Positions 1 through 12,353 of a stretch of DNA of 64,000 nt are shown here, in pieces. The DNA is taken from NCBI GenBank assembly GCA_036852015.1, contig JAANDG010000008.1, positions 1 to 64,000 of the forward strand, given 5' to 3'. The position numbers were made by a program, and so were the translations under genes. Positions within the stretch are counted from its first letter, which is position 1. Every line of letters starts with the position of its first letter. Under the pieces are notes generated by a model. That model worked only from the letters and a program-made list of their open reading frames with translations. It was not told the DNA's origin and made no database searches. This DNA is from Pelodera strongyloides. Its lineage: Eukaryota > Nematoda > Chromadorea > Rhabditida > Rhabditidae.

Positions 1-779
1 CTGTGGCAACTAAGTGATATAAACAGCCTTAAATTCTTAACCTTAATGGCTTTAGGGTTTTGAAACTACGAGAAAAGTCTTCTTCTCACATCAAGTATGT
101 CTTTTCTTTCCGAATCGGGTATTCCTCCAGTGCATAATTCAGAGAGAATCGCAGAAGGAAGAAGTACAACAAAGACGAAGGGAGCTAACTTGAACATCTA
201 AATAAAAAGGAATTTATTTCTATTAAAGTAACGAACGTGTGACTGAAGCTGCAACTTTCGCTTTCAGCGGTGATGCGCTAAAACCTGACGACAAGGACTT
301 TTGTAGTATTTTTTAGATGAATTGTGCTTGGACTTGCACGAAAACGCTAAATGAGAGATAAGTAAGAGTAAGAGAAGAGAGTTAGAAGATGTAATTTTGG
401 TACAGAAGAAGATGTGGTTTCCTGATTCCGATGCCCCTTTTTATATGATTATGTCAGACATTGTTTTGTAACCAACTAATTTTGAGACTATTTGGTGAAA
501 AGTGAAATTAAAAAATAATATTATATCAGCTGTATTTGCATTACCGTTTTCCGTTTGTTATACGGTCAAAAATGTAACGCAAATATTTTCCTCGTCTACT
601 ATTTTTTGGTGTAACAGCTGTATTTTCGTCTTTTGACCTTGTTTCAATTTATTTGCTTTTTTTATCCAAAAAATTTCCTTTTTTAGCAAAAATGTATTTT
701 GTGAAATTCTTTGATAAGTATACGGAATAAATTGTTGAATCGTCATGGCGTTGTTTCCTTCATTCCCACTTTTCTCCTT

Positions 780-835
780 TTAAAGCCGTATAGTACCTAC
801 TTTGGGAAATTTGCATATAATATGCATTTCCTATG
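780..835. mobile_element. Truncated TTAA-flanked MITE end
   Basis: Begins TTAAAGCCGTATAGTACC and continues into a TTTGGGAAATTTGCATA segment like the left arm of the element at 22774-22940. No right arm is visible, so this is a fragment. Confidence 0.5.
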
Positions 836-1246
836 AAATCAGCCGTTGTACTTCAGAGGTTAACCTATTTAAAGATAAAGTAAGGGAACTGCACAGTAAG
901 CTGATTCGCAATGGCTACCCTAGGGTATACACTATAGTGATATTATCATCAAAATGTTCGTTAAAAGTTTTCATGTATATCCCATTATTTCTCATAAGTT
1001 TAAGGTATCCCCGAAACATCTCTCTTTTTGGGCCGCGATAAATTTACTGCTAATTAGCCATGATTAAACTACAAAATACACTGTTGAGACGTGCACGTCA
1101 GGGTACCGCAACGCGTACGCTACACCAGTCGTTTGTAATTGGTATCTTTGGGAGTAATTACTATGATTGATTTTCGATTATATACACACCAGCCGCTCGA
1201 AAAGCCATACGGACTCTTCTCCGAGCGGAGGAATCTGTTTCCCTAT

Positions 1247-1424
1247 TTAAAGCGAAATGTTAGCCTCTTTGGAAAATTAGCATATGATAAAAAACTCCTA
1301 GGTATCCTATGCTAATTTTGTACGATTGCCGTGGACGATCGTACAAAATTAGCATAGGATACATAGGACATAGGATTTGCTTATCATATGCAAATTTTCC
1401 AAAGGGGCTAGCATTTCGCTTTAA
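1247..1424. mobile_element. Palindromic TTAA MITE, family C
   Basis: TTAA on both sides encloses a near-perfect inverted repeat about 170 bp long. The ends read AGCGAAATG and (right) GCATTTCGCT, and the centre contains CGATTGCCGTGGACGATCG. Near-identical copies lie at 10380-10550 and 19250-19404. There is no coding capacity. The first bases of the terminal repeat match family A, so both were probably moved by the same, unidentified, transposase. Confidence 0.85.
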
Positions 1425-3090
1425 GTTCCCAGTAATTATTTAATTATTTTTTAATAGAAACATAAATTGTCCCAGTAAACCTTCATCATGTCAATCATGT
1501 GGATGTATGTTCACTTGGTGTTCTGTAAGCCGGTTTCCCTGGCAACGTACACAATTAACAATTGCATTTCTGATTTCTGAGTTAGTGAACGCTTTCCCGC
1601 ACGTCTAATTGCTTTCAACATATTATATTATATTTTTTTCCTTTACAAATTGTTTTGACAGACTCTTTTGTTTCGATTGACGAGCGCTAGTATTTCTTAG
1701 CACAGCTAGGTGCCAGTAAACCGCAAATACCAAAATACATGCTGCTATTTTTAGCTGAAATTCATATAACCAAAAACACGTGTGCCCGAGAAGACCTATT
1801 ATTTCTACGAAACCCAGTTATTTATAATACCATTACGTTATACAGTAACTAGTCCCGTGAAATTGTAAGACTTCCCAACTACTAAATGAAGTCAACGCAC
1901 ACTATCGAGATAATGCTCTTTTTTCGTAGTCAAAGCCTACCATGCGCAATACAACTACTGTAAGCTGAATTTGTATTTCGGTTATTTGTATTTCAGCCAC
2001 AAGCAGACTTAAAGCGAAATCTTGAGGACCTAACTTTTATCATGAAGGCCGGTGGTCAACACCTCGGAATTTGAATTTGCAACATTTCACTTGTTCTATG
2101 TCTCTATAATTCTAATCGTATGCGCAAACCTTTTTCGCGGTTGCGATTGATGAAAAAGGATGCACTTTATTTTTTTAGGGCATACATGTTTCGTTACAAC
2201 CTGCAACTGTTCAATGTTTCGTCCGTACAATATATGTCCCACACTTTTTCATTTTCCCTAATTACAGGCGTGCAGTATTATCGTGGTTGATAAATTATAG
2301 ACTATAGAGCACGCATTTCAATCAAGTATCAACTTTGAGATTTTTCTCAAATAAGCTTTATTTGTACGAGTAAGAATGCTAGAACTTAGGTACAAAAATT
2401 AACATAGGCAACATTGTTTTCTTCAGCTAATAGATACTAATTGTAGGGTGGAAATTTCTTTTTGAATCTCGCAAAAATTCTATATTCCGTGTCACGCTCT
2501 CCTTATTGAAAACGACTAATATACAGTCTCATTACTTTTCAGTAGTTTTTTTTGCGATTTCATATCATAAAAAACATACGTCGTGACGCTTCGTCATCAC
2601 ACCCCAAATTAAGAAAACCGACGCAATACTTGTAGTTTTCTCCTAAAAAATAGGAGTAAGAAGCCATAAAGTGATGTTGACATCGTTTTACATGTCAATA
2701 CCACCCTTTGAAGGAAATTTATGTTCATATCGTAAATAGATTTTCCGCAATTTTCTTGAAAAAAATAAAGAATATTTTTTCTATGTCTTGTAACCGTGGA
2801 TACGCGGAAAGCAATCACAGAAGCAATTTCCAGAATCTTTTTTATATTTTTTGGTTAATACTTTGAACTTTGATTTTTGTAATTGCCAATACTTTTAAAC
2901 AGTCATGCTATAAAACATTTTAGCGAAGACTTTGATTTTTAAATGACTTTATTTTGCTTTTTATTTACCTCACATGAGTATTACTATTCCTCTAAGCACC
3001 AAATGCAAGCCAAAAGTTGAGGCGGAGCCAATTTGTCGCGAGAACGACGCCGCGCACATGCCTCAGATTTTTCAGAAAACCTGAACTGAT

Positions 3091-3097
3091 TAATTTC
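3091..3097 (+). promoter_or_regulatory. Possible spliced-leader acceptor before cfap36
   Basis: TAATTTCAG ends 13 bases before the ATG at 3111, with no upstream exon recognised. In nematodes this arrangement is typical of SL trans-splicing. It could equally be an ordinary acceptor for an unseen 5' UTR exon. Confidence 0.35.
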
Positions 3098-3110
3098 AGA
3101 AGTAATTTAA

Positions 3111-6100
3111 ATGCTCCGTCGTCTTTCGTCAAAATCCCAGTCGCCTGGGCACATCTTCAAAAGTTTCACCGATTTTCTGAATTCTTCTATTTGGGATATT
3201 CCGATTGCCACCTTCATAGAGGAACGGTCCACAGGTTAGTGTCCTTTCATTTCACTTGTAATCGTATTATATAAGGAAAAGAGTTTGTGGCCGGGTGAAT
3301 TTATTTGTGATTACGGCCACAACAATTTTTTCTACGTTTCAGACATTTGGTAGGCAACTGTTCGCATCTTTACAAAATATGCGCAATTTCTCTTACACAA
3401 ACGTTGGAATATCGCTTCAGACGTTCATATAAATATGCGCACTTCGAAGTTTGTTTACGTAGCATACTTAGAAACTTAAATGCGCCTCAGGCGGCGATAG
3501 CCGTCTGGTTGCTTATAAGCAATTACCTTTCACTTGTAATTACGTATACGTATAATTACGTATACCGTATACGTATACGTAATTACTCCTTCCAACTTCC
3601 AGCCAAGTAGCGTATCTAGGCATCTTTCAGAACTTCATCATTTCTGCGTTTTTTTTTCAGAAGTGGTGGTAATAGTAGTGAAAAAATCACATGTTCTTTG
3701 TAAGTAAAAGATCCTATATAAGAAGAAAGAAACCGAGTCGACATCTTCAAAAGTGCTATTATTTTCAGTATTTGACCGTGAACATGGAAAATTGGAAGAC
3801 TTCAAAGAAATTCACAAAGAATACTCAGAGTTAGTCGACACTCTGATTGAATGCTTCTGTGACGATTACGGTATAAAGGTGAGAAATTAAAAATTCAAAT
3901 TCAGAGCCAACAAAAAATATTAGCTGACGGGTGTGTTCAACCATTCAAAGTCTTTTTCTCTGTCTGGTACCTAAAAAACTTGAACTGATATCTCCTACAT
4001 ACACCTTTTATTTTATAGAAACCAAGACTACTGAAATTTTTTATCTTTATGTAACTTGGTCACTCTTTAAAGCGAAATACTGGTCGGTTTTTGAAACGCA
4101 TTGTGGACAGCTGAATGCTTACCTATTTATGCTAATTTACTCGAATTTAGCTCGATTTTTTATTCTAATTTATGGTCATGTGCATAAGCTGCGTAAGAAT
4201 GATGATGTACTCCATGCGTTTCGCAAACCGGTCGGTATTTCGCTTTAATATGCGTTTCGGTTGTTGAACAGGAGGATTTACCCCAACTGTTCAACAGTTT
4301 TCAAACAAAAAATGTAAACATTATTTCAGCCAGAACAACTCACCGAAGCCCTGCAAGCAATCGAACGGGACAAGATGAATGCCAAGCAGAAGGTAACTGA
4401 AATAATAGGTATCGTAGGCAAATTTTTTTAGCTATGACAAGTATTTTCTTCAAAATGAGGTTCGCGCAAACGTCAGAACCTCGCCCATTACTTATTTGAA
4501 GAAAAATGTGGTCATAGCGAAAAATTTTTGCCTGCGTTACCTTAATTAAAACACAAAAAAATCACAAACATTTCGCTCGCCATATAGACTGATGTATAAG
4601 AAAAATGATTATCTTACACGAAATGGGACCATCGCCAAGTTGGTTTAACGATTTCTATTACAAAATTAAGAGAGAACTCTAATAACCTACAATCATAGGA
4701 ATGGGTGAACCCATTTGGTGACGGTTCACTGTTTTTTTCGTGGGCCTGACCATTTGTGACCAAATCCACCAAACTGACAAGTTTTTCGAAAACCTTCCCC
4801 TCGTCCAACAACGGTCTCGAACCAGTCACCTGATGGTTTTTTTCGGTAAAAAACCATTTGGTGAAATTGGCCACGGTTTTTTCTGTGGTTTCGGCAATTA
4901 ATTCGTTTTCCTGTGATATTGCTTCCTTGATTTACCTAATTTTCAGGCATTTCTCGAACCAGTGATAGCCGCTCAAGATATAAAAGTGTTCGTGCAAATG
5001 ATGAGTCGAAAGAATGTCGAGTTGCAATTACAAGCACTACAGATGATTGAGGTGACACATTTTTAATGTTTACAATTTCGAACGAACACTTTTTTCAATA
5101 AATAAAATGCTTAAATGTATAAATAGTTGAAAACTAGGTCATTAGTGTCTCAGGTGATGGATACCTACCCAAACCGAAAAACTGTTTATCCCAAGGACCA
5201 GTGTTGAGGACCAATGTGACACGGAATAAAAGATTTTTATTTACATACAGCAGCGAAAAGTAATGCTTGGTTAAGTGTTGCTGAGGCGTTGGCAGAACGT
5301 GGTAGCTTTTGAATATCTCCGCGATATTCGAAATTCTTGACTGGTAGCTAATTCTCGTGCAGGTGTTCTGGAAAAAGTGGACGATTAGATTGCAAGATGT
5401 CGTCAGGGTGTATTATATTCGAATATCCGGCTGCCTTTCGTCTCATTAATAAAGTATTCCCAATATGTTAATTCCCTTGAATATCATATGTTAATTTATA
5501 GAGATAACTGAGTCTAGCGGATACGCTACACCCAGCATCACAACAGATCCTGTTCATTTATCTGTAAACTTGAACTTGAATACTGATTAACGGGTTATGA
5601 AACTTTTCATTGCTCGTTCCTTGTGTCTTGATCCACAGTGGTCTCAGCTAGAGCCTTGCCTTCTATATAAGAAGCCAAATTTTTATCGTGGTTATAGCAC
5701 GAAACAGGTAATTGCGCGCGCGAACTTCTCGGATAAGGCGAAGGCCGTTCTTCGCGCGAAGAGGGTGATTGACGCTTATCGAGAACAAAATATGCGAGCG
5801 AAGAGCCAGTAATTTCTTTACGATAAACTAGTTAGTTACTAACTTAGTGCTTAATCTCGGACCGCGTACTAGCCGCGGGAAAACCCATAGATAGACTAGT
5901 GCGTCGATAAGGACGATACGTTATTCTTTCCAGTTCATGTCCTTATCGACGCACTATTCTTTCCAGTTCATGTGTGGTCTGCTGCCTAATCTCGTCGAAG
6001 AGGACTGGGAAGCTCTGGGAAAGAAAATGGACGTGTCACCCCAACAAATGGACAGAGTCATTCTAATTGCGGTGATGAAGTGAGCACAATTTATCCCATG

Positions 6101-9100
6101 ACTTTTTTTGTTTTAGCAAAGTCGAAGACCTCGAAAATCCAAAAAACAGAAAACGTATGTAATTAAAAAATAAAAATGCAATTAAGACAGCGAAACGGTA
6201 AAAAGGGGGGCATGTGTAAGCGGAAATTCTGGGGCATCTAGCATACATTGCAAATAATAAACTATGTTCTTCATTCGCAGTTTAGCGGTATCATAATCCC
6301 ACGTTTCCTCCCAAACAAGCGGGAAAAGCGGGATTCCGTCTTTATTGCGAGCGCTAATCAGGGGCCTTGCCGCTAACACAAGGCCTTGCCTAATGTTTAA
6401 TTGCGGGACATGATTGGCTAATCTGTCAGGAAACATGCGACTTTTCTTATTGCGTGGGATTGGGTGCTAGCCTGCCAGGAAACGAGGGATTTATTTTTGT
6501 TTCGCGGGAAACGTGCAGTGAAGAACAGAGAGCTACAAATTTCATACGAAGTAAGAGTAAAAAAAATATAATCGATATTGCCCTTTAGAAGATCTAAAGA
6601 GGAATACGATGAACAAAACAGAAAAGAACTCGAACTTGACTTGGAAGCGATCAGGAAATATGGAGAAGAGGAGAGGAAACGGTTGCAGGTAGACAGGAAT
6701 GTGTTTTGATGAGTACACGTTAATTACGTTTGAACACATGGACCTTGACCTTGAACTATCAGTCATGTGCATAATCTAGTCTCTATTTATATTTATGAGT
6801 ATTTTTTAAAGCGTAACGAACGGTTGTGTGAAATACAAAATACAACCCGCTACCACTATTCAAAGAAAAAAAAAAGCAATGGCAAATTTTTTTTATGGAT
6901 CTTACTAAGAAACGTAAGAAGAAAAATTAATATTGTTGTAAGATAAATAGTTTTAATAAACCTCCTACCACTAGTTCAAAGACTAATCCGATCTTCCCCA
7001 TACGCATTCGCAGAAGAAAAATACTTGATTATAAACTAAAATAATGCGAAGCCAGATTGTGAAACATGTTGTGACGAATCAATAAAACCATTTCAGGCAC
7101 TGCTCGATGAAGAGCGAAACAGACAAAAACAAATGGAAAGCGGACAGGTGGCAGGGTAGGGCTGATTTCAAAGTCTGATTTACAAAAGTCTGATCTTAAG
7201 TATGACACGACATATGAGGCCGTTTTCCAGTAATGGCGTGTGCGTAAACGATTAGTGGCACAATTACAAGACCCATTACAACGTTTACAGTTGCCGCTTG
7301 AAACATCGTCTCGGGTTTTTGGCGTGCATGGTATCGGCGTTTTTTCTACACGCCATTGCTAACCATAAATCAGTCTCAATTCAGAGCTTGTCGGCATCTT
7401 AAAGCGAAATACGCGGCAGGTTTTTTTGAACACCGTCGAGTACACCCCACCATTTGCGGGAAAAGTATGGAGCTTATGCAAACTAACATAAATTATAATA
7501 AAAAAATCGAGCTAAATTCGAGTAAATTTACGGCATAAATACGTAAGCATTGCAGCTGTTCCACAATGCGTTTCCGCAAAACACTTTGCGGCCAGTTATT
7601 TTCGATTTAAATATCATCGGCTCTCAGCCAGGGCATCTACGGCCTCAGATCTTATATGTGAATTTGTCACCGTTCGTCTTTAGGCCAACGTCAGGGCAAT
7701 ATCACTGTGGATATTACCCAACAAAAAAAGCTATTTAAGGTCGTCAAAATTGGAGTCCTACACACAAACGGAGAAACCAACGACAGCAAACGGTGAGCGT
7801 CGAAGGAGCGTTTCAAGACCGAGATCCGAGAGTGGTGAGAGAAAGGAAAAGAACACGTCATCTGGTCAGGAGCCAGAGACGAAGACTCCAGATTCAAGTG
7901 CACAGACGAAGAGGGACCGACCGCTGACAGCCAAGAAGGTTAACGTTTTGCATATTATCATTTTAGCATAGCTACGGTAGAAAATCCGTTGACACGCTAG
8001 TTGATAGATACATACCACCAAGAAGTGCACTGAACATACGCATACACTGTAGAATGTTGAAATCAGTTTGGACTATTGTGAACACTGTTGTTGAATTGAA
8101 TAGTACTATACCACAACAATACTACACCGAGGAATACAACAACGGTACGTTCGGCTAGAACCCTTAAAAATGGACGTGCGCGCGACTACCCTCACGATGC
8201 GGTTACGCATTACGTGCTATCCGCACGATGCGGTTGCATACCCGCGATGTGCGGCTACGGCTACCCGCACGACGCGTTTCCCAGAAAGTATACTGTATAC
8301 GCGCGCTCGTGGATCCGAGTAGTGTAATTGTGTGCTCTCTTGCGCACAATGTTGTAACTTGCAGTCAAGAGAATACTTCATAATCAACATATGTAATGAT
8401 ATACAACATTTTTTTTATCAAAGTCGACGTGATAAGAACTTATAATTAGGATTTTTTAATTAGATAATTTATTATAGAAACCACCTGCCGCCCCACCATT
8501 GAGGAAACAATCGGCTTCCTCTAAAACGGACAAAGAGAGGGAGAAACAGAAAAAGGAGGAAAAAGAAAAAGAGAGAGAAAAAGAAAAAGAAAGAAAAAGA
8601 AAAAGAAAAAGAAAAAGAGAGAAAGGAACTGGCCGACGTCGTCAATTATGAGCCCCACATCAAAGAGGAAGCCGAGGGAAGACATAGAACAAGGGAGGAT
8701 ATTTTGGTAAGTTTAAGCAACACATCTGTTTTTTGATTTATCAATAATTATTCTCTGGCTGAATATGTATTCTACACTTTGAACTTTGAGTACGAGACTG
8801 TCTGATTGGTGTATGATTTAACTAAACCGATTAAACGTTAAAGCGAAATACCGGCCGGTTTTTGAAACACATCGAATAGACCAGCATTCTTATACAGCGT
8901 ATGCAAATGAACATAAATTGGAACAAAAAAATCGAGCTAAATCGAGTAAATTAACATAAATACGTAAGCGTTCAGTTGTCCACGATGCGTTCCAAAAACC
9001 GGCCGTTATTTCGCTTTAACTAAACATGCTGGGATGGTTGCACTGTTGAGTAATATTCGTACAATACAAGTAAAAGAGGTGAAACATTCGATCTTTCATC

Positions 9101-10230
9101 AACGGGAAACTTTGACCGGCGCGCGGCCTACAAAAAACTGGCGGGCCAAATTGTGGCGGCCCACCTTTTGCGTGCCCAGTACCCATCTAATTTCTTCAGT
9201 GATTGCCCCACACTAATCAAAAGTGACACTCAAACTCGAACTTTTTATATGACCTCACTGAATTCTTACTGGATTATTTCGCTGATCACTGTATTGCATA
9301 AATGTCCGATTCTGCTTTCACCAACATTTACGTTAGAAGTAAAACAGCAATATCTGCGTTTTTATTTTATTTTCGCGCACTATTTGCTGGTGCGCGGAAG
9401 ATTCGCAGCACACGGAAAAGTTCATGAAACTCGTCGTTGCAAATTTCGCCCAAATTTTTTTTTTTTCAAATTTCGCCTATACTGGCGTCCGGTACCCCCA
9501 CCTTTCGAAAAAAGAGTGATGAGAAAAATTCATTACGGATTATAACCTTCAAGTTCAGGCTCTCCTTCAACCGCCAAACCGTGTGGCCACCGCAGATGTC
9601 CGTGCTAGGGCTGAATACCTCAGGGCTCAGAGGGATAAACTACTCGAAATGAAGAGAAGCGAGAGGGAGAAACAGTTGCTAAAGGTACTGTAGTCTGTAG
9701 TTTAGAACAGACGGTGCGGGGTACTCCCAGATTATCAACGCGGAGTGCATTACGTAAAAATTCTTATGGCCGTATGTATGAGAGGTTCACGGTGTTAATA
9801 CGTTTTTTATCCATGCCAGTCATTCACTTTAAACATAACTAGCGACAAGAATACTTAAGAAATACTGCACGCTTAAGCATAATTTACAGTACTACGTTCT
9901 CAGCTTGCGTATAAGTTTTTGAGGGAGAGGCGGAGACGCAGAATAGAATATGCAGCAAACTTTCCCCGCGGACTCGGATTCGCATGTCCGCGCTGCGCGC
10001 CTGAGGACCAGAGTATATTGATGCCGGTAAAGTTAATTATATTTCCATATGTCTCACAATCAATAAAAGGCATTTTCTTCTAGAGCGAAGAAGCCGGTGG
10101 TCGTCCTAAGACCGCACAGGCCGCCCGTGGAGCTCTCCGAGGCGACCGAAGGACCCACGATGTCGATGATGAAGTCCTGAAGGCCCGCAAGGCCCTCGCA
10201 GAGAAGCTTAAGCTGGAAGTTGACAACTAA
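3111..10230 (+). CDS. cfap36: CFAP36 (CCDC104) homologue, cilia- and flagella-associated protein
   Basis: Exons: 3111-3234, 3769-3878, 4330-4392, 4947-5051, 5967-6079, 6589-6688, 7097-7147, 7684-7938, 8478-8706, 9559-9684, 10084-10230 (stop TAA). All phases agree except within exon 9. The first ~120 residues match the family's BART-like domain: FLNSSIWDIPIATFIEE, then EIHKEYSELVDTLIE, then MSRKNVELQLQALQMIE. MKRSKEEYDEQ and the C-terminal RAEYLRAQRDKLLEMKR also align with vertebrate CFAP36. About 473 residues against 342 in human; the extra length is a charged, coiled-coil-like middle (exons 8-9, Lys/Glu/Arg-rich). Vertebrate CFAP36 binds ARL3 and acts in cilia. The start ATG has an in-frame stop directly before it and an AATTTCAG 13 bases upstream that could be a trans-splice acceptor. 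Exon 9 has an apparent frameshift in a GAAAAA repeat (see findings). Confidence 0.88.
3262..3508 (+). mobile_element. Helitron-like non-autonomous element, copy 1
   Basis: Starts TC after an A (TCGTATTATATAAGGAAAAG). Ends with a GGCGGC/GCCGTC hairpin followed by CTGG and a T. There are no terminal inverted repeats. The same two ends recur at 41666-41918 and 47804-48033, and the left end alone at 50025 and 55503. It lies in cfap36 intron 1. Confidence 0.55.
4067..4248. mobile_element. TTAA-flanked MITE, family A
   Basis: TTAA sites flank terminal inverted repeats beginning AGCGAAATACTGGTCGG and ending CGGTATTTCGCT. Internal sequence includes CATGTGCATAAG, a diverged octamer. In cfap36 intron 2. 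Confidence 0.85.
4414..4537. repeat. Inverted-repeat element
   Basis: Arms TAGGCAAATTTTTTTAGCTA and TAGCGAAAAATTTTTGCCTG form an imperfect palindrome around a centre containing GAGGTTCGCGCAAACGTCAG. A small MITE-like hairpin in cfap36 intron 3; no second copy was seen. Confidence 0.5.
5898..5966 (+). promoter_or_regulatory. Duplicated splice acceptor of cfap36 exon 5
   Basis: ATTCTTTCCAG followed by TTCATG occurs twice, ending at 5933 and at 5966. The 33 bases between the two AG sites are in frame, so both acceptors give an open protein differing by 11 residues. GTGCGTCGATAAGGAC before the first copy is the reverse complement of GTCCTTATCGACGCAC between the copies, forming a hairpin. Confidence 0.6.
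7399..7610. mobile_element. Degraded TTAA MITE, family A
   Basis: The left end TTAAAGCGAAATACGCGGCAGG and the internal TAAATTCGAGTAAATT identify the family. The right end is mutated (TTATTTTCGATTTAA). In cfap36 intron 7, 74 bases before exon 8. Confidence 0.65.
8180..8290. repeat. GC-rich minisatellite
   Basis: Imperfect repeats of CCGCACGATGCGGTT alternate with TACG-rich spacers, in contrast to the AT-rich surroundings. In cfap36 intron 8. Confidence 0.5.
8560..8625 (+). repeat. GAAAAA microsatellite inside coding exon 9
   Basis: Mostly (GAAAAA)n with GAGAGA interruptions, translated as Lys/Glu in one frame and Lys/Arg in another. One short GAAAG unit changes the frame within the tract. 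See the cfap36 frameshift finding. Confidence 0.8.
8838..9019. mobile_element. TTAA-flanked MITE, family A
   Basis: Complete copy with both ends (AGCGAAATACCGGCCGG on the left, GTTATTTCGCT on the right) and a CTCATTTGCAT-like octamer (ATGCAAATGA) inside. In cfap36 intron 9. Confidence 0.85.
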
Positions 10231-10379
10231 TAGACCTACATGACATTGTAGTTTTCCTTCTTTGGCATCTTTTCCAGTAATTCTAGCATTGCAATATTTG
10301 CACTAGCTATTGTATAGCAACCCACTACTCGATTAGCATGGAAACTTTTTCCAAAAGTACAAATGAATGTGTACCATCG

Positions 10380-10550
10380 TTAAAGCGAAATGCTAGCTCC
10401 TTTGGAAAATTTGCATATGATAAGCAAATCCTATGTATCCTATGCTAATTTTGTACGATTGCCGTGGACGATCGTACAAAATTAGCATATGATACATAGG
10501 ATTTGCTTATCATATGCAAATTTTCCAAAGGGGCTAACGTTTCGCTTTAA
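10380..10550. mobile_element. Palindromic TTAA MITE, family C
   Basis: Near-identical to 1247-1424, with TTAA on both sides and arms pairing over about 80 bp. The centre is GATTGCCGTGGACGATC. Confidence 0.85.
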
Positions 10551-11247
10551 CAACATGCCCAGCTAAAGTGAGAGAGAGTCCAATTCGATTCTTCTCCCAA
10601 ATTATACTTATATGTACTCCCACTCAGTATTTACAGAATTGCATTTCATCTTTCACCAATGAAAAATTTTATTTCGTACACAGTTCCGACCTATGCTATG
10701 CTTGGCAGCCGACAGTGTTTACTAGACCAGTAATAAATATGCTATTATACACAACACAGTGCGAAACTTCGCACTGGGGTCGCACACTTTAGGACGGGGT
10801 GCCGCACCACAAAAGTGGGCAGAGTTGTCAGATCGGAACCCCCCCCCCCCTGGCTGATGCGACATGGTGCCGCTCCCTTTCGTGCATATAAGCGCGGGCA
10901 CCTAGACAGAGTTTCTTACGTGTATATCAAACATCAGACAAATCAGACCAAACACACACGCCACAAAAAAAGATTCCTTTATTAATTTATTGCACGCGAA
11001 CAAATTCACTACATATAATTCATGCTCCTTGTCAACTTTTCAAGACCCAAAACAAAATCATAACTTTCATAGCGTTGCAGATGAGACAATTACCATTACT
11101 CCACCAAAAAAAATATTCTAAACAAAACTCCACTCTAACGATATTTAAGGCACTTCAAAATCACCGCTGAAAAACAATACATCAGTGAATAATACACAGA
11201 ATGGCTAACTAAATTTGGTTTATAACAGGAATCGAAACGAAAATCCA

Positions 11248-11400
11248 TTAAAGCGAAATACCGGCCGGTTTTTGAAACGCATCACGTACTCCCTGCTTCC
11301 CTATGCTTCATATGCAAATGAGCATAAATTTGATTAAAAAATAGACCCCAATAGACCCCTTTTAGCATAACTGCATAAGAATACATATTTGTCAAAACCA
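11248..11400. mobile_element. Family A MITE, right end lost
   Basis: The left terminal repeat TTAAAGCGAAATACCGGCCGG is intact, and the internal TATGCAAATGAGCATAAATT is present. No right terminal repeat was found. Confidence 0.65.
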
Positions 11401-11608
11401 CCAAGAAACTACAGTAAGCCACCAGAACACAAAAGAATTCATTATAAATAAAGACGAATATATATTGCGTTATTAAATAAAGCGAAGAGATGATAAGTAA
11501 ATGATGCTTCGAAATGAGATATCGAACAAAAGTCGGACTAACCTACAAAACTCCTTCACAGAAAAGGTGCGGTATTCAACAAAACGGTTCCCCGGTGCGG
11601 AATTTCCC

Positions 11609-11789
11609 TTAGCGAAATATCGGCCGGTTTTTGAAACGCATCGTGCACATTTGAATTCTTACATACTTATGCTAATTTGCTCGAATTTAGCTCGTATTTT
11701 TTATTCTAATTTATGTTCATTTGCATACGCTGTCCAAGAATGCTAGTCTACTCGATGTGTTTCAAAAACAGGCCGGGATTTCGCTTTAA
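11609..11789. mobile_element. TTAA-flanked MITE, family A
   Basis: Left end slightly mutated (TTAGCGAAATATCGGCCGG); right end GGGATTTCGCTTTAA. The internal GTTCATTTGCATAC carries the octamer. Confidence 0.8.
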
Positions 11790-12187
11790 CATTACGATAA
11801 ACGGTCACCGAGGGCAGAAATTGGTGAACACGTACCTTGACTGCTAAAACGGTATGATACGCGATTTGTGAAACGAATGCTGGGGTATTAGAGAAGTTTA
11901 CACATGTAGTCGCCTGGCATAAGCCTCAAAACCACATGACATACAGCTTTAAAATAAAACACAAAAGTATTAAACTCACAACTCTTTTTTCAACATGACC
12001 CAAATTGTTCCCTACGTATCCAAAATTTTAACATAAATAACACGTTAAACTAAAGACCTCTCACCAAGAATAAATTAAAGGGAACACATAGATAATTAAA
12101 CAAGTAAAAATTTCCCTAAAATGAGCAGGCGTCTAAAAATACCGTAATCGAGGAAATGATATAAATAAATCGATACATGATACATCT

Positions 12188-12353
12188 TTAAAGCGAAATA
12201 CCGGCCGGTTTTTGACACGCATCGTGGAAAACTGAATTCTTACGTATTTATGTAAGTTGTTCAAATTTAGCTCGTAATTTATGCTAATTTGCATAGCTGA
12301 ATATTGCCGGTGTCCTCGATGTGTTTCAAAAACCGGCCGGTATTTCGCTTTAA
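12188..12353. mobile_element. TTAA-flanked MITE, family A
   Basis: Both terminal repeats are intact (AGCGAAATACCGGCCGG and its reverse complement). Slightly shorter internally than other copies. Confidence 0.85.

Larger units (their letters stand above)
1..3110. other. No gene recognised (5' flank)
   Basis: I found no exon with recognisable homology or a convincing splice pattern on either strand. The stretch is AT-rich and holds a truncated TTAA-type element near 780-835 and a complete palindromic element at 1247-1424. The longest open frames are under 90 codons and look random. The promoter of the CFAP36 homologue may lie in the last few hundred bases, but no clear core element can be seen. 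Confidence 0.5.

Noticed and set aside
4597..4880. 86-codon minus-strand frame with inverted GGT/ACC runs as a gene
   Set aside because: No homology was recognised and it lies in a CFAP36 intron with repeat-like TTTTTT and CCATTTGGTGA motifs.
6117..6154. Extra CFAP36 exon between exons 5 and 6
   Set aside because: It would need a 37-base intron and breaks the frame into the conserved MKRSKEEYDEQ; direct joining of exons 5 and 6 fits the family.
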